From Paracyclopina nana (lineage: Eukaryota > Arthropoda > Copepoda > Cyclopoida > Cyclopettidae), in the NCBI GenBank assembly GCA_019096065.1, contig JAGUCH010000001.1:124001-188000 (forward strand): a DNA stretch of 64,000 nt. The letters are read 5' to 3'. The notes below the pieces were generated by a model. The model made no database searches. It saw only the letters and a program-made list of their open reading frames with translations, and was not told where the DNA came from. The number at the start of each line of letters is the position of its first letter. Positions within the stretch are counted from its first letter, which is position 1. The position numbers and the translations under genes were made by a program. Of the stretch, positions 33,301 to 47,312 are shown in pieces.

Positions 33301-36300
33301 AACCACCTAATGCATGCAATTCATCAAGGGGAAACTCCTTTTTTCTATGATTTTACAGCTATTTCTGGCTGCCATCCTTCCAATTCTTCCATTTCTGTTG
33401 TAACCTGGTATCATAATAAATCTCACTGTTAATTTATTGCCACCAAAGGTCCTTGACATCTAATCTTCTTCTCCTTGTTTGTTTTGCATCCCCCCCTATA
33501 AATTACCCAACCAGGAATTGCTTTGAAAAAAATGCCAAATTGAGAAATGGAAAATTTCATTCCACAAATTGTAACTGTTTTTAGAAGGTTTATGGTACAA
33601 AATTGTTGAAAAGTGCAGTGAACCAAACAGGGGCCATTAATCAGAAACTTTTACCATAGCAAAGAAGAAAGAGGATTTGACAATCACACAAGTCTCTGAA
33701 CTGGTTATTTTTAATGGTTATGCAAATTTTTGGTTATTCAGTGCTCTGAACAAAGGGGGGAAAAGTTGACCAGAACAGCTTTTTTTCCCCCTACTTCATA
33801 GCATCAATTTCTCTAACTGAGCAAGTTGTGGTGAATCTGGTTTTCGCCTTGGAGAAAATCAGTTAATAGTCGCTAAGTTTATTTTAAGATGAACGCTAAA
33901 AATACAACTTAAAAAAATATCACCATTAGCTGCACATTCAACAATTGCCCAAGTCCTCTAGGTCATTTTTCAAAAGTAAGTATTTCTTTTCATCCTTTCA
34001 CTAGTTTCCTAGATTGCACATCAGTTAAAATTAGCACTTAGTTTCAAAGCCGATAAAATCAAGTACTATTATTGTCCAAAATAATAGCATATAGTACAAA
34101 TTTGGCATGTAGTAAGTTTTATTGAAAGTTAATGAAGTCAATGATTTCCATGTATCATTAAGTTTCTTCTTTCGTCATTCAGTTTGGTCAAGGCAACTAG
34201 ATACAAGCCTGGGAGAAATGTCATGTTTTAGAGTGTGGCATTGTAATCTTGCCAAATTGATAGCTGTGCAGTGCAAGCCGAGATTGTCAAAGGTTGCGTG
34301 GTGGATGTGATTTGGAAATGCGACAAATTCAAGCACGACACACACAGATCACAGAGATTGACCTAGATGATAGCATGAACTTGTTTGCTCAGTTTTCCTC
34401 TCTGAATGAGTCAGGTCTCTTGCCATACTGCAAATGTCACACTGGGGAACCTAAGCCTTGAAAAGGTTGTGCAATGAAAACCAAGCAAGGCTGTCCCATC
34501 ATGACTTTGCTGTCATATCAGTAGCTACCAGCTTAGTTTTGGTTTAAGGATTGATGCCTAGTGTGACTGAAGCTTTACAGTTAGGCCAGTTTGACACTTG
34601 CAAGCTTGGGTCAAAACTGTTACATTTTCTTCATCAGGGACACAACATAATTAGTGTTGAACAGAGAGAAAAAAGTGGACCAGAACACCACATGGAAAAA
34701 GACCATAAAATTGTCATGCTGGCTGGTTCATAAATAGATTTTCAGTGAAATTCAACAAAACTCTGAATAATGTGACTCTAATTGGTGCAAAGCATCATGA
34801 TGAAAATGCCAAAAGGTCATTTAGAGTCTTTTTTTTCACAATTCATGCTTGACTGGAGTTTTCTGCAAGAGTCCTCGATCTTTTGCTAATTATAACAGTA
34901 TCTGCATAGAGTTACCAGAAGGGCAGTGATGCATTATTCATTTGGGAAAAATGCAAAGCCATGATCTAGAGCCTGTCTCACTTATCAACCTTGATGATGA
35001 AAAATGCCAATGAAAAGGTGAAAGAAGAATTCACGACTTGCATTCAAATGTAGTGTTTTTTAAAGTTTTGGCACTGTAAACACTCAATTTATGAGCAAAT
35101 GCCATAAATAGCAAACCTCCATTTTTCAATTTTAAAAAAGTAATATTTTATGCAATTTTTTGCTAGCCCATCGGCATTCATTGTAGTTAACTAATGGTCT
35201 TTACGACGATACGTAATCTTTAAAAGTTAAAAGGCAAGGCAAGGCATTGAAATGTTGAAATTACAAAGAAAAGTCACTAAAACTTTTTGCCTCTTGTTCA
35301 ATTTCAAAGCTATCATATTTTATGACATTTTGGCCTAAGATCAATGGTTTGGTCTCAAAGGCCATCAAAGAAGAAGCATTTCGCAGGTATGTCGCTGCAG
35401 ATTCCAAAGTATTGAGCGATTTGTGGCTGGAGCTGATAAGTGCAATGCCAAAGGTGAAGAAGAAAGAAAAAAACTGGTTCTGCAGAAATATTGGTGCACT
35501 TGATGGTGTTTTATAATGATGCAATTTGCAGCAAATGCTGCAAAAACTTTTCAAACCTTTTACAATCAAGGATTCAAACTTTGAGTAATTTTCCAGCTAT
35601 AAAAGTGGCCCAAATCAGAATTTTCCATTCATTACTGGGTGTGGCCAGCCTAAAATTCATACTAGAGGATTCAACAAGTCATGCTGCGAAAAAATGCCCA
35701 ATTGTAAATGGGAAAAGTTTTGTGTCCTTGATGTTTCCGTTGAGCACACATCCATATGAAGTGTAAAAGTAGCGGTCAAACCTGATTTTCACTACTGTTA
35801 CTGCCTTCAAAGTGATTGCATCACATTTTCAAGAAATCCTGGTGCTGCGCCAAAATCTGCCCCAAGTCCAATTGGGTGCCTCAAATTTGACAGCCCACTT
35901 CCTATAGCTAAAATTAGGCAGAGTTAAAAAGAAGCTCTGAAGCAAAAATAGTTCAAAAGAAAAGATTCATTTTAATTTAAATTGTTTGGGGCTAGATTAG
36001 AACCCTCACTGATGAACCAGTTGGGCAAAGCAGTTCATCTTTTCTAAGGCAATTTTTGCATTTGCAGCGAAAATGTGAAAACTGTTATTGAAGAAATTGA
36101 AATCAAGGGATCGATTTTAAGTCAATCTGGTTTAACTCTCTTTGCTGAGTGGTTCTACAAATTTAAGGCATTTATCGATTTGACTTCTTATTTTAAAATA
36201 TTCAATCAGGGAAAAATAGAAAAAAAGGTTTTTAAATCAATTTCAAACATGGACCCTTTATTTTTCATAAGAAGCATTTTATCTCATTAAATTACCTTTT

Positions 36301-38879
36301 TTGCATAATGGCAAAACCCAGGCACGATTATAATTCAACTCACTTCCTTCTTTACATGTAGCTTGGTAGCACAGTGTGGTCAGGGGTGCTCAAAAAGTTC
36401 ATTTGTTGAATCACCTCTTTCAACTTTTTAAAAAGAAATTGCAAGGAAAAGTAGTTGTTTATTTTTTGTGTGTAACTTTGAGAGTTGATTAAAAAAATGC
36501 TGCATTTGCTGAAGGCAAAACAATCAAAAGGTTGAGCTCATTTGGCATCTTTTTTTGGCTTAGGGGATCATTAAAACTGAGAGTGCCATTTGGAGAAGAA
36601 TCCATTTCATAAGAGTACCAATGGCTTGTCAAATATCTGGTAAAAGTACCAAACCTTGCAAATATTTGGCTTCTTACTCCAAATTGTACTATGGAAGCCA
36701 AAAATCTATGGAAGACCACAAAAAACTCCTAAAGTACCACCATATTAGCATGAAAAGTATCTAACAAAGGAAACTTATTCGGCTTTAACGTGAAACAGGA
36801 TTTCAAGAGTAACGACAAAATTGATGATTGATATAAGACAGCAAAAAGCAATATTAAGCTTTGCAAAAGAGAAGCTCAATATTTACCAAAATTTTCTTCA
36901 ACAAGTCAGCTTTGCGTTGCTTCCAAAAGCAAATACGCTTTTTTCAAGTCTTTCTTCTTGCGTTCAGTGGTGGTATTAGCAGATGCTCAAAAGAACCAGA
37001 CATGTCCAGTTTGTACCTGATTTGAGGAAGTGCCATAGCAAAAAAGTACATGACGTGGGCCAACGAATTTTACACCATTATAGATCAGCTTCAAAGGGAA
37101 TGAACCGAGTTCTAGGAACTCGCAGTACAGCTGCACACTGGGGCCTGCTCACTTATACAATGACGCACTTTTTACCCACTATGTGCTCTGCCTACCTGAG
37201 TGCTTTTTGTACAACTGCGTTCTATCTTTAACTTTTCCTGCCAAAGCTTCATCGAGCAGCAAAAAGCTTTTGCCATGATGAAAATATTTGCTAATTTCCA
37301 GCTTCTCTTCATTAGAGCTTCCAATTGCTTTTTGCTGTTCAAGCCAACTTATCAACAATGTTGTACGTAACCTAATGTTCTGGTATCGACATTCGCTCAA
37401 CATCTCAGTGCTCATCTCTTTAGTAATTTTACATGATCTGCAGCAGACATTGTGGATAAAAAGCAATGGATTAAGGTTGACTTAAAAAAAACTCGCAAGG
37501 GATTAAAAAGTTCAAACAGCTGTGAAATGATCATACCTAAATTAAACTTTTGAAACTGGTGTGTTTCATCCCAATGATTGAATTTCAGGCTTTCAAACTT
37601 GATGGTTTTGTGCTTGAAGCCGGATTATTGTAAGACGTAGTTGTCTTGGTCATTGTTAGCTCAATCCCGGATCTGGTTGGACCAATCAGGTGATCTCATC
37701 CACTTGGCAACACCCTTCCTCTTTTATCTCAAATGAATACCAACAATTCTGATCTGCAAGCCTAAAAATGAAGTAACCGAATCACTAATTCAAATCATTT
37801 CAGTTTTTTAATTAATAATTGATTTTAACTAATGATAATGAATTAAACACTATACATGCTAAATAAATAAAAAACTACTTTTATGAAAAAAGTACATTTT
37901 AATGCAAAAACTGTTGACTTTTAAATACTAGTTATTTAAAAGCTTAAAAAGAAAAACTAGCTATACAAAATGACGATTTATCAAAAACTGTTATTTTAAG
38001 ATAAAACAAGTTACTGAAAAAAACCTAGTTTTTTACTTTAAACTATTTTTTTTAAAAAAACTATGAATCTGACCTGTATATTTTGTATTTGAAAAGCCAA
38101 TAATTGAAAAATCCTAGGCATTATTTGGAAAAACAATTGTTTTTTAAATAAACTAGTTTCTTAGTCTAATCTTGCAAAAATAATTATATTATTATTGATC
38201 TCCTCCACTTTCTATATATTAACTTAGAGACTTTTTTAATGGTTTCACATGAAAGTGAAGCTCATGTTTTTTTAAACCATCAATCAGACTGTATTGCAAC
38301 TCCTTTTTTCAAGCAGTAAAAAACTTCTAAGTAATCCAAATGGTGTTGCGGTTAACGGTGTCGTTTCCTTATGATGTAAGGACATAACTGCACGTTTATA
38401 TAGTACATATGGTGCAATCCCTGCACACTGTGGCCACTGGCCATTAAAAAATACACTGCAAATATTCAATTCAACTTTTTCTGCATTTAAAGTGATAATT
38501 TTTTAAAGAAAAAATAGGATTTTTTACAAGTTTTTTTAGGCTCATACCTCATTTTGTCCACCTTTTCAGGAAGTCCAGGATCTCAAGCTTCCAGGTAAAG
38601 GAGCACTGTGGGGATCCGGCCTGAAAACCCCCCATAGTCTTTTTGCAAATAAATCCTCAGTGTGGTCAGGTTTTAGTAACTAGGTTGCTAGGTCAAAACT
38701 CATAACAATATTTCATGCCTAGTGTAAACGCAAGATTACTCAGCACAAAAGTGACTTTAGTCAAAAGGGTTACTGTTATTGTTACTGCTATTGCTTCACA
38801 CTTTTACCCTACTGAGATTTTAATTTGTGCATGGAAACATCCTTTACTAAACTGAAATATTACCATTTCAAAATAGCAT
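30381..38879. other. Long gene-free stretch
   Basis: AT-rich DNA without an exon I can support. Scattered frames of 60-100 codons (for example 35322-35516 and 36983-37231, both +) have no recognised family. An upstream exon of the mosaic gene should lie in or beyond this stretch. A GAGGGCGCTC word at 30695-30704 resembles a CTCF core. Confidence 0.4.
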
Positions 38880-39300
38880 AATTTTAAGTTGATTTTAAAA
38901 AAGTTACTTTTTAAACTAGTTGCTTACAAAAAACAAGTTATTTATAAAAAACTAGTTATTTATAAAAAAACTAGTTATTTCTTTCAAATCTAGTTATTTC
39001 AAAAAAACTAGTTCATTAAAAAAACTAGTTATTTAAAAAAACCCAGTTATTTCAAAAAAACAAGTTATTTAAAAAAACTAGCTATTTAAAAAAACTAGTT
39101 ATTTCAAAAAAACTAGCTATTTAAAAAAAAACTAGTTATTTAAAAAAACTAGTTATTTCAAAAAAACTAGTTATTTCAAAAAAACTAGTTATTTAAAAAA
39201 AACTAGCAATTTTTTGAAAAGAACCGAGTTATTTATCTAAGAAAGTAGCGATTTTCAAAAAAATAACTAGTTATTTTTTTTAAAAAAACTAGGGTTGTTA
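38880..39300. repeat. ACTAGTTATTT minisatellite
   Basis: About 20 imperfect units of 17-20 bp built on AACTAGTTATTTAAAAA, very AT-rich. Scattered related words occur at 37850-38160. Confidence 0.8.
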
Positions 39301-40704
39301 TATTTGGGTTTTTTGTATCCTATTTTTTAACTTGGCATTAAAATTGTCAATTAAATTATTAGATGTTCATTTCCTGATTTTTAAATCTTTAAACTTTTAA
39401 AAAAGTTATCAAATATTCAAAGCAAAAATGCTTCTTTCGCTTTAAAAAAGTTATTCTAGTTTTTCCTAGGATTATTTGTGACTTGAGAAATCTTGAAAAT
39501 CTTGTCAAAATAAAAATGGAATTTTGGTAGGCATTGAAGCGTCATTTTGCATTCGCTTTACGCATGCTACACACACAAATTTCCTAACTGTTCTTGTTTA
39601 TTTGCCGTGACCTTTGATTTTACCTTTCACAGAGTTACGCTTAGATTTAAACTAGTTAAGTGCAAGCTACCAGATGTGGCATTAAAAAGTAGCCAAGTTC
39701 ATCCAAAAAGTTTATAGATTCATCTAATGACTCCTATCTAAGTTCTAACAGAGGAAATAACTGGTCTCAGAGCTACCAGACGGGGTTCCACTTTAAGAAG
39801 CAAAATTGAGTTGCATCAATAAATTATGGAGCTACCAGATGTGGCTTGTTTAAAGTAGCTTGGTTTTTGTTTCAATTTGCAATTTCACAGAGGATGGACA
39901 GCTAAAAGTAGTAAATTACAGCTTCCAAACTGCGAAAAAACCATGGCAATCTGCTGTGATCCACAAAATGAGAGATTTCACTTTAAAATTAATGAAATGT
40001 TTTTAAACTAAAAGTCAGTAAATCTTGAGGCTTTTTTCCTACATGTTTCAAATGCCACAAAAAAGAATAAAGGCTTTTTTGAATTGATGTTTTGGATTCA
40101 AAATTGCACATTTGCCTCATAATTTGAATTTTCCCGCCAAATTTTAAAAAGTCAGCTGATTTGACCAGTATGCGCGTAGGGAAGGGGAAGCCTGTTGTGT
40201 ACTTTTGAAATTTTTATTTACTCATTTTCTCAAGGATTGTTCAGTATGATGATAATCCCAGTTTGATTTTGTAACATTTTTTTGTTGGTTTTTTTCACAT
40301 TTTTTCTTCAGTTTTTGTAATGTCCATTTTAACAGTGGAATAGTAGTAGTAGTAGTAGTATTTTGATGTAGTAATAGTACATAGTTGTATTTTTTGGTAG
40401 CTTATGTATTTTATAGCTAAATACAAGGAGAAAGATTGCCAATTCAAAATTATGATGATGCTGTAATGTAATATGTAGTAATATTGGGGGGGATTATTAG
40501 GCCTCACACAATAATAAAGTTGGGTTGTTGTGGGGTTTTTTTTTGGTGTGCACAATCAGAGAAAAATTAGCATTTTTTGCTTCTTTAGCCTGTGTAGCAA
40601 ACACATGCTGCTTTTCATGATGTAATGGAGGAGATAACAGAGATCTGAAACTAAAGTGGACTACATTTGTCGAGAACTTGTCAGTTGGTAAGCGGAGCAA
40701 AGTT
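39301..40704. other. Gene-free stretch
   Basis: AT-rich DNA with the phrase GCTACCAGATGTGGC repeated near 39668 and 39831, and a TAG-triplet microsatellite at about 40340-40360. No exon is recognised. Confidence 0.4.
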
Positions 40705-41270
40705 GGCAGAGATGCCAGACTGGATCGGTGTCGTTTTGGCAAACGCTCCCCAAAAGTGCCAACTTGCTCCGGAATCCCATGAACACCCATGGGATAGCTT
40801 TGCAGTTGTGTCGCCAGCCAAGTTGAAGAAAGGCCGTCATTGTTATTTAGTCGCTAGCTTCTGGAAGATAGACACACACACATGTTGCTTGACGTGTTGC
40901 TAACTAGATGCTTTAAAAGTAGTAGAAGTAGTTTTGGAATTCCATTTGGCTCTGTCATGGAGATCTGAATTGTCGTCATCATCATCATTGTCAAAGGGCA
41001 CATCTTGATGGGGGCAGCCATGGAAAAATGCAGAAAAAAGTGTACAAAACACATCATGGGTTGCTGCTGCACCTCAAAACAATGGTCCTCTTCTTCTTCT
41101 TCAGGTGTTGTTGGTACATAGTACAACAGCGCAGAGGGAATCTCTATTTTGCTGTGACGCCAACTGCCAAGCACTTTGCGGGGTGTTGCGGGGTATGGCT
41201 AACAAGTTGGCACTTTTGCAAAGCGTTCAAACAAGCGATGTAGATCCAGTCTGGCACCCTCACAACTCCT
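40705..41270. mobile_element. Foldback/MITE-like element, ~110-bp inverted arms
   Basis: The segment at about 40705-40830 and the reverse complement of about 41147-41270 share TGCCAGACTGGATC, AAAAGTGCCAACTTG and GCAGTTG.GTC. The interior holds triplet-rich DNA and no transposase frame. It lies just downstream of the TENT5 stop codon. Confidence 0.6.
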
Positions 41271-41593
41271 GTCGGCTTAACGATACAAGAAGTGAATTTG
41301 GCGTTCGATGAGACACTCTCAAGCATGGGAGGAGGGCCTAGTAGCAATATCATTGTTCATTTGGGGACATCCGGAAAGCCAATCAGTTAAGTGGGATGAT
41401 GGTGTGCAGTTCCCCATTAGCAAAGAAGAGATCATCCTGGTCATCATCGAAAGGTACGGTTCCCTCACATCAAAAATAGTGTAGTAGTAGTACAAAGGCA
41501 TGTAGTAGGTAAATATGGCAAACTCATTCTACATGACACTGTCTTCATCGCTTCAGCTATCACTTAATACCCAAAGGGTGGTGGTCATGGTGA

Positions 41594-43836
41594 TCATGAC
41601 TGAAGCTGTTGCGGCTGCAGTTGCGGTGTCGTGGCTGCCCACTGCCCACAGGAGCAGGCCAGGCACTGGCCAGGTGTCACAGTCACCACATTGACCGTGG
41701 TGGGCGTGGCCTCGTGGCTGCCCGACTGCATGAACGACGTGTAGTAGTAGCCATTGGAGTAGACCACAGCGGGCTGACAGGAGGTCACAATCTCATAGGT
41801 GGGGATGGAGGCGGGGCTGGCTGCGGGCACACTGTGCTGCTGGGGCGTGGTGTTGTTGAGGATGGGTGTGGCGGTCCCACTGTTGCTGCAGCTGCTGCTC
41901 GCTGAGGACGCTGAGGACGAGGATGTCGACATGTTTGACGAGCATGAGGCCAAGGAGCAGCAGGAAGAGCTCGAGGAGCTCGTGGAGGCTGGGCTCAGCA
42001 GGCTGAGGTCATCGTGCCCATAGTAGTTGGCGGGGGGAGTGTAGACCTAAAATAAACAATATGCATCAAATTGGTTTGGCAGTCCTGAAAAAGCTTTCAA
42101 GTTACACTTGGTGAGGCGTTGCCAGCCCTCAGATTTGTTTCATTTATGTAGGGATATAGGTGTGAAACAAACCCCAAAGCTTGCGACACCTCTCCAAGTG
42201 TCCCTAAAGAGCTTGGCACCCAACGTCAAGACAATAATTGAGTGATTAGTTTACCTGGAAGGCCATGTCCTCGATAAGGGTAAGGGTGAGCCTCCGCTCA
42301 TGACCCATGAGGCACACTGTGGACTCATCCACCACCTGGTAGAGGATCATGAGGTAGTGGTACTTGGTCTCGTCCTCCGAGCTCTGGAAGTGGTTGTACA
42401 GGTAGTTTTCAAGCTTGGCCTGCTGCTGGTTCAGGTCAGGGAAGTCAATGAAGAACCTGGAGCACATGTACCGCTCCATGGTCTTGACCTCGTCATGCGA
42501 GGCCGGTCTGTAGCCCCGACACAGCAGGTTGCAGTACTTCAACAGTCCCCCTCCCCGGATCTCCTCGGGGTTCTTCGTGGCAATGAGTTTCTTGTGCAGG
42601 TGTTCAAAGGCCTCGTTGAAGTCGCCAAACATCGACTCGGCCACCACCGTGGGGTAGAAGTTCTCTGAGATGGGCGTGGCATCCGCGTTGCAATCGTAGT
42701 AGAGGAACAGAGTGTCCAGCATGATGTGGAACGAGTCCACGCTGAACTCGTACTGTCTCCTCATCTTGTCCACAAACTTGAGCTCCACTGTTTTCGCCCT
42801 GTTGTTACCTATGCATACAAACAGACAGGTGAAGATCAGTACACATGGAAAAGAGTTAGCCTTAGTGCCCCCCCTTAGGCCCCCTTGTGTCCTATGTACT
42901 CGAAAATTGAAGGCAAGACATACCCTATTTTCCTTAGTGTCTACCCTATGAAACCCCTTAAATCTATGAATTGGAAGCCATACTGAATGGGTTCCAATGA
43001 AAATGAATCCCTGTACGCCCCTAACCCTATATCCTAATGGACAGTTTATGTTCAGTTTGCCACACTGTGAAATCAAAGACCCCCTCTAAGTATTCGCCCA
43101 ACTATACCCTACTAATCTTAGTTTTACTCATTACTCTATGAATTGGAAGCCATATATGGTGTTTTAACCCCACGGGCTTTGAAGGCAGATTTTGCCTTTC
43201 AATTTCAGTGTGAAACATTAGAAGTCAAAGTGACATACCTAGGCTGATCAAACTCCATCGGTCTCCGGAATCGTTGACTTTGACCATTTTGGAGACATAA
43301 GCTTCCTTAAGGCTGCATGAGGACATTCGCTTGCGTGAGACACCCTCTGGCAAAAGCTCCATGAGCGACTCCATCACAGCAGCCTTGACCTTTTCGAAGG
43401 CCTTTGCTGTGGACAGGTCGACCGAGAAGATGAGATCGAGGTCATTGTAGCAGATGTCTGAGGTCGTGGCCAACACACTCGAGGCCCCCGAGCCGTTGAG
43501 CCGGATCTCATGGGTCTTCACCCCATCCAACTCCAGCTTGGCCTTGACCACTGAGACGAGGTCACTCAGCCTCACATCGATGGTGGGGAAGTTACCTCTG
43601 CCGTGTATGTTGATGACCTCAGACATCAGGTCATTCAACCGCTTGACCTGGTCATAAGACAGTACGGAGAACCTTGCATCCTTCTCATCCGGAATCTCCA
43701 CTTGGGCACTCAAAATCGTGCTGGCCTCGCCTGTCATCGTGATCTTGGGGGACTGGTGGTGGTGTGGTGGGGACAAGAAGCACTTTTTGCGGTTGCTAAC
43801 CTTAAGGTTCGCCTCGGTGATGGGTAAATGTCCTTT
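41594..43836 (-). CDS. TENT5: TENT5/FAM46 non-canonical poly(A) polymerase
   Basis: The enzyme adds A residues to mRNA 3' ends; animal relatives stabilise mRNAs for secreted and innate-immune proteins. Three exons join in frame: 43836-43239 (ending G|GTATGT), 42808-42255, and 42046-41594. Counted from the likely Met at 43737, the nucleotidyltransferase signature NGSGAS lies at about 81-86 and the NDLDLIF motif supplies D99 and D101. Exon 2 carries the family block [19 protein letters not shown], then [15 protein letters not shown] and [12 protein letters not shown]. About 500 residues exceed the roughly 390 of vertebrate proteins, mainly through a Ser/Thr/Gln-rich C-terminus encoded by exon 3. 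An acceptor precedes 43836, so an upstream exon (UTR or coding) exists outside what I could resolve. Confidence 0.92.
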
Positions 43837-45399
43837 CTGCAAGAGGAAAATATGTCTTGATCTCAAGCGATTGACAACTTAGCACAATCCTTTTGTTCAA
43901 CCGTGGCCAAGATTTCTTTCAATGACGCTACTTGAGTATCTATTGAATGATATTCAATCATGATGACAAAAGCAATTATGATGGCTAAATCAGCCAATTT
44001 GCCAAATCGCCTAAAATTGCCTTCCAAGGAATCAGATAGCTAGAATTGCCTTTCTGAATCAAGACGCTGCTGAAGCTTAACGTTACAACGCTAAAAGTTA
44101 AAAAAAAAATAATCTGAGTCACTCTTCAGCAATTGGATTGTTCAAAATTGATCCACACTTGGTTTCAAGGCAGGTTTGTTTCAAGAAAAAAGGCCAACGT
44201 TATCTTGAACGAAAGCCTCGGGTATTGAAAATCAACAAGTTGACCTTTGGTGTATGTAGCTATGGTGAAAGTAACTGTGCACACACACAGTTGCTTTCTA
44301 GCAAAAAAGGGCCACTGAAATGCTTGTACACAGGCCCCTATTATTATAATGCTGTATAAGGTTTTCTGTTGGCGGAAGCTAATTCCAACTGCTACTACTG
44401 TTTGATGTTCTAGAAATAACAGTTGTTGCAGCTTATCTTTAGCCCTATTTGAATAAGGGGGCCCGACTTGCAGCATCTTTAGAGCAGAAATCAGCTGAAT
44501 TTCACAATCTGTTGACGTCTGTGCTCCTAAGTCTTTGATAAACAAGCTGACATTGGAAAGTTTGGTGAAGGCGAAAACTAGTTTGTCAAGTGTGTTTAAA
44601 CAACGTTTTTTCCAACTCTGGAAGACTTGCTGAATTTTGGCAAAATTTTAGTAAAAAATATTCAGTTGCTTCTCAAACATTTTGAACTAAAAAGAGTTGA
44701 TTTCTACTCAAAACCTTATACAGAAGACATTTTAGCTTCTAAAGTTTAACTTTCATTATAAAGAATTATAATCACTGAAAAGAGGCCTTTACTAATTTTT
44801 TTTTTTTTTGATTTTTTCAAAATTCTTTAGGAAAAGCAAGGCTGATACTTTTAGGCCTGAATTTTCAGTAAGGACTGAAATTTCAGTAAGCTTAGGTGAA
44901 AACTTTCTTTCTCACTATTTCAGCTAGTTGGCCATTAAGGAAGAGAAACCTCTGGAACATTTTGCTGAGTACAAAAGTCTCTCTCTCTTTTATTCTCAAA
45001 TGGCCGCACTTCCAATTGGTATTGTCCACTGTGGAGGACAAGAAGACCAACTACTCACTCTGTGTTTTAAATCAATTTGCAGCAGGGCTTGAACACTGGA
45101 ACTGCTTCACATATGGTCTAAAGTCTGCACTTCAGGGGCATGCGCAGCTGGCAAAGGCTGCAGCCTTCAAAGGCCTTTCCTTTTTTGGACCCAAAGAGGC
45201 CTTTTTGCACTGCTAAAGGCCGGAGGACTCGATCACTCTCTGCCTGGCCTTGAATAAAGTCCAAAGGCCTCAAATCTGAGAACTCTCAATTTTCTGAGTA
45301 TTACAAGTGTATTTATGAGCTTCAATACAGTAATCAATGCCTTTTATGCCTCTTTGTAGACAACTGAGTGAACTGAGCTCTTGCGCTTCTGACCAAGGA
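43837..45399. other. Region upstream of TENT5
   Basis: Should contain the first TENT5 exon and promoter, but I cannot place either. Open frames here are short and unrecognised. Confidence 0.4.
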
Positions 45400-45428
45400 G
45401 AGCGCGCGCGCGCTGCGCGCGCGCGCTC
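45400..45428. repeat. 29-bp perfect GC palindrome
   Basis: Two 14-nt arms, GAGCGCGCGCGCGC and its exact complement, surround a single T at 45414. Alternating GC of this length favours cruciform or Z-form DNA. It stands out sharply from AT-rich surroundings; another CpG-rich patch occurs at 46090-46125. Confidence 0.85.
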
Positions 45429-46264
45429 GATCCAGAACCGCCAGCTCTGTTCCACAAGGACACACTGGGGCATAATTTGCTCTGGGCCCTCTCTATTTTT
45501 ATTGTCATTAGTTTTTGATGAAAAAGACAATTTTGAAATTGTTGTACTTTTTGAAATACACAGCATTTAAATTATTTACAGCAAAATCCTTGAAAATGCT
45601 TTCAAAGTCACTTAATGAGAAATACTGAAAAATTCACTTTTTGAAAAATACTTTAAAATTATTTTTTATCTTAAATGACCTTTCTTTTGAAAAATACTCT
45701 TAAGAGGCATTTTTTGAGAATACTTCAAAAAGTATTTTTAGAACAATACTTTAAAAAGCACTTTTTGAAAAATACATTACACTTTTTTAAAGTAATAAAG
45801 ATAAAAATCATAAAAAGATTTCCTGGAACACAAAATCAATAAGATATATTGTAGGCTTTTCAATATTTTTCGCTTCAAATGCAAAATGCAAACCTCTATA
45901 TTATATATTTCTTTATGTTTTATGTTTAAGTCACGTTAGCATGTATTTCGTGAAAAGTGCAAACAAATCTGAATAGATTGATCTTTGCTGTCAAAATTCA
46001 TGGATACGAAACCGGATTCAAGGTTTTTGCAACAGCTTTTGCCCCGCAGTGCACTGTAATGCGTCGTAGAATGCAGAAAACGCTAGAGCGTCCGCGCGCG
46101 CGCCCTCTCGCGTGCACGCGCACCCGCAACTTTGACAAGAAGGCCTCAATAAACGTGGCCAAAAACGGATTTACTTCAAATCACTCAATTGTCTTGGAGA
46201 CAATTGCAGCAACACCAATTTCCCCCTTACACTCTTTTGACACATTTCTAATTAGCTGAATTTT

Positions 46265-46640
46265 TGAGAATGGCCTAAATTAGCCTAAATGGGCCTAAAA
46301 AGGCCTTAATGTTAATTATGTATCTTTAAAAGGGCTAAAAATGGCCTTAAAGTTTCTTAAGCGCTAAAAATGGCCTAAAAGTATCTTAAGGGCTAAAAAT
46401 GGCCTAAAAGTATCTTAAGGGCTAAAAATGGCCTTAAAGTATCTTAAGGGCTAAAAATGGCCTAAAAGTATCCAAAGGGGCTTAAAAGGGCTTGAATAGG
46501 CTCAAATGGGCACAAAATGACATAAATGAGTATAAGGGACTGAAAAGGGCCTTGGTGGGCATTAAAGGGCCAAAATGGGCCTATTAGGGCAAAATGGGCC
46601 TTGAGCTCAAATGGGCCATTACAGCATAGGGCAAAATAGC
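46265..46640. repeat. GGCCTAAA-rich region with 29-bp tandem repeat
   Basis: Units of GGGCTAAAAATGGCCTAAAA plus GTATCTTAA recur with an exact 29-bp step (for example 46390 and 46419) across about 46325-46480. Looser GGGC-plus-A-run words continue to about 46640 and beyond. Confidence 0.75.
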
Positions 46641-47312
46641 CCCCAAAAGCCCTAAAGTTGAATTCTTTAGTGAAAATGACAATTGGGACTAATTAGAGCT
46701 AACAAGGGCAAAATAGGGCAAAAAGTTCAATGTTAAGTTGTTAAAGTAAAAAGGGGCCAAAAAAAGACAAAATGTTCAAAAAGGCCTAAAATTTTTATTG
46801 GATTGGGCAAAATAGGGCAATAAAGCCAATGGGCAAAAAAGGCCAAATTTGGGCTCATAGATAAAAAGGGGAATGCACTCGAATAATCTGGTGTGTTTGG
46901 ACGCCTATCTGCATTATTAGTTGATTTCACCAAAAATGTCATAGCTGCTGTACAAACAAGAACTTGTGTCAATATAAAGAACAAATGTGTTTGATTTTGT
47001 GGAAAAAGGCCTTTTTTTCAAGCTCACGCACGCATTTGCTGTGAACAGATAAACACTTGCTCATTTGACGTCAAAAAAAGGTGGTGTCATTCATCCAGAA
47101 AATGCCTTGCAATGTCTGGTAACACTTTTGTACTCTACCTCAGCCCATAGAACTTTCTAGAACAAACTGGTCTGGCACTTTTGGGCCACTTTTCAGGGCT
47201 TTCACTTTTTCTACTGCAGCTACACTAAAAAGACTGCAGACTTATTGATTGTAATGCTTCTAGAGAACGTATTTCTTGTATTTTGTTGCATTTTGGTATA
47301 TAGGCTCAAATT

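Noticed and set aside
42300-42668. Plus-strand frames opposite TENT5 exons (also 41609-41905)
   Set aside because: Antisense shadows of GC-rich coding exons.
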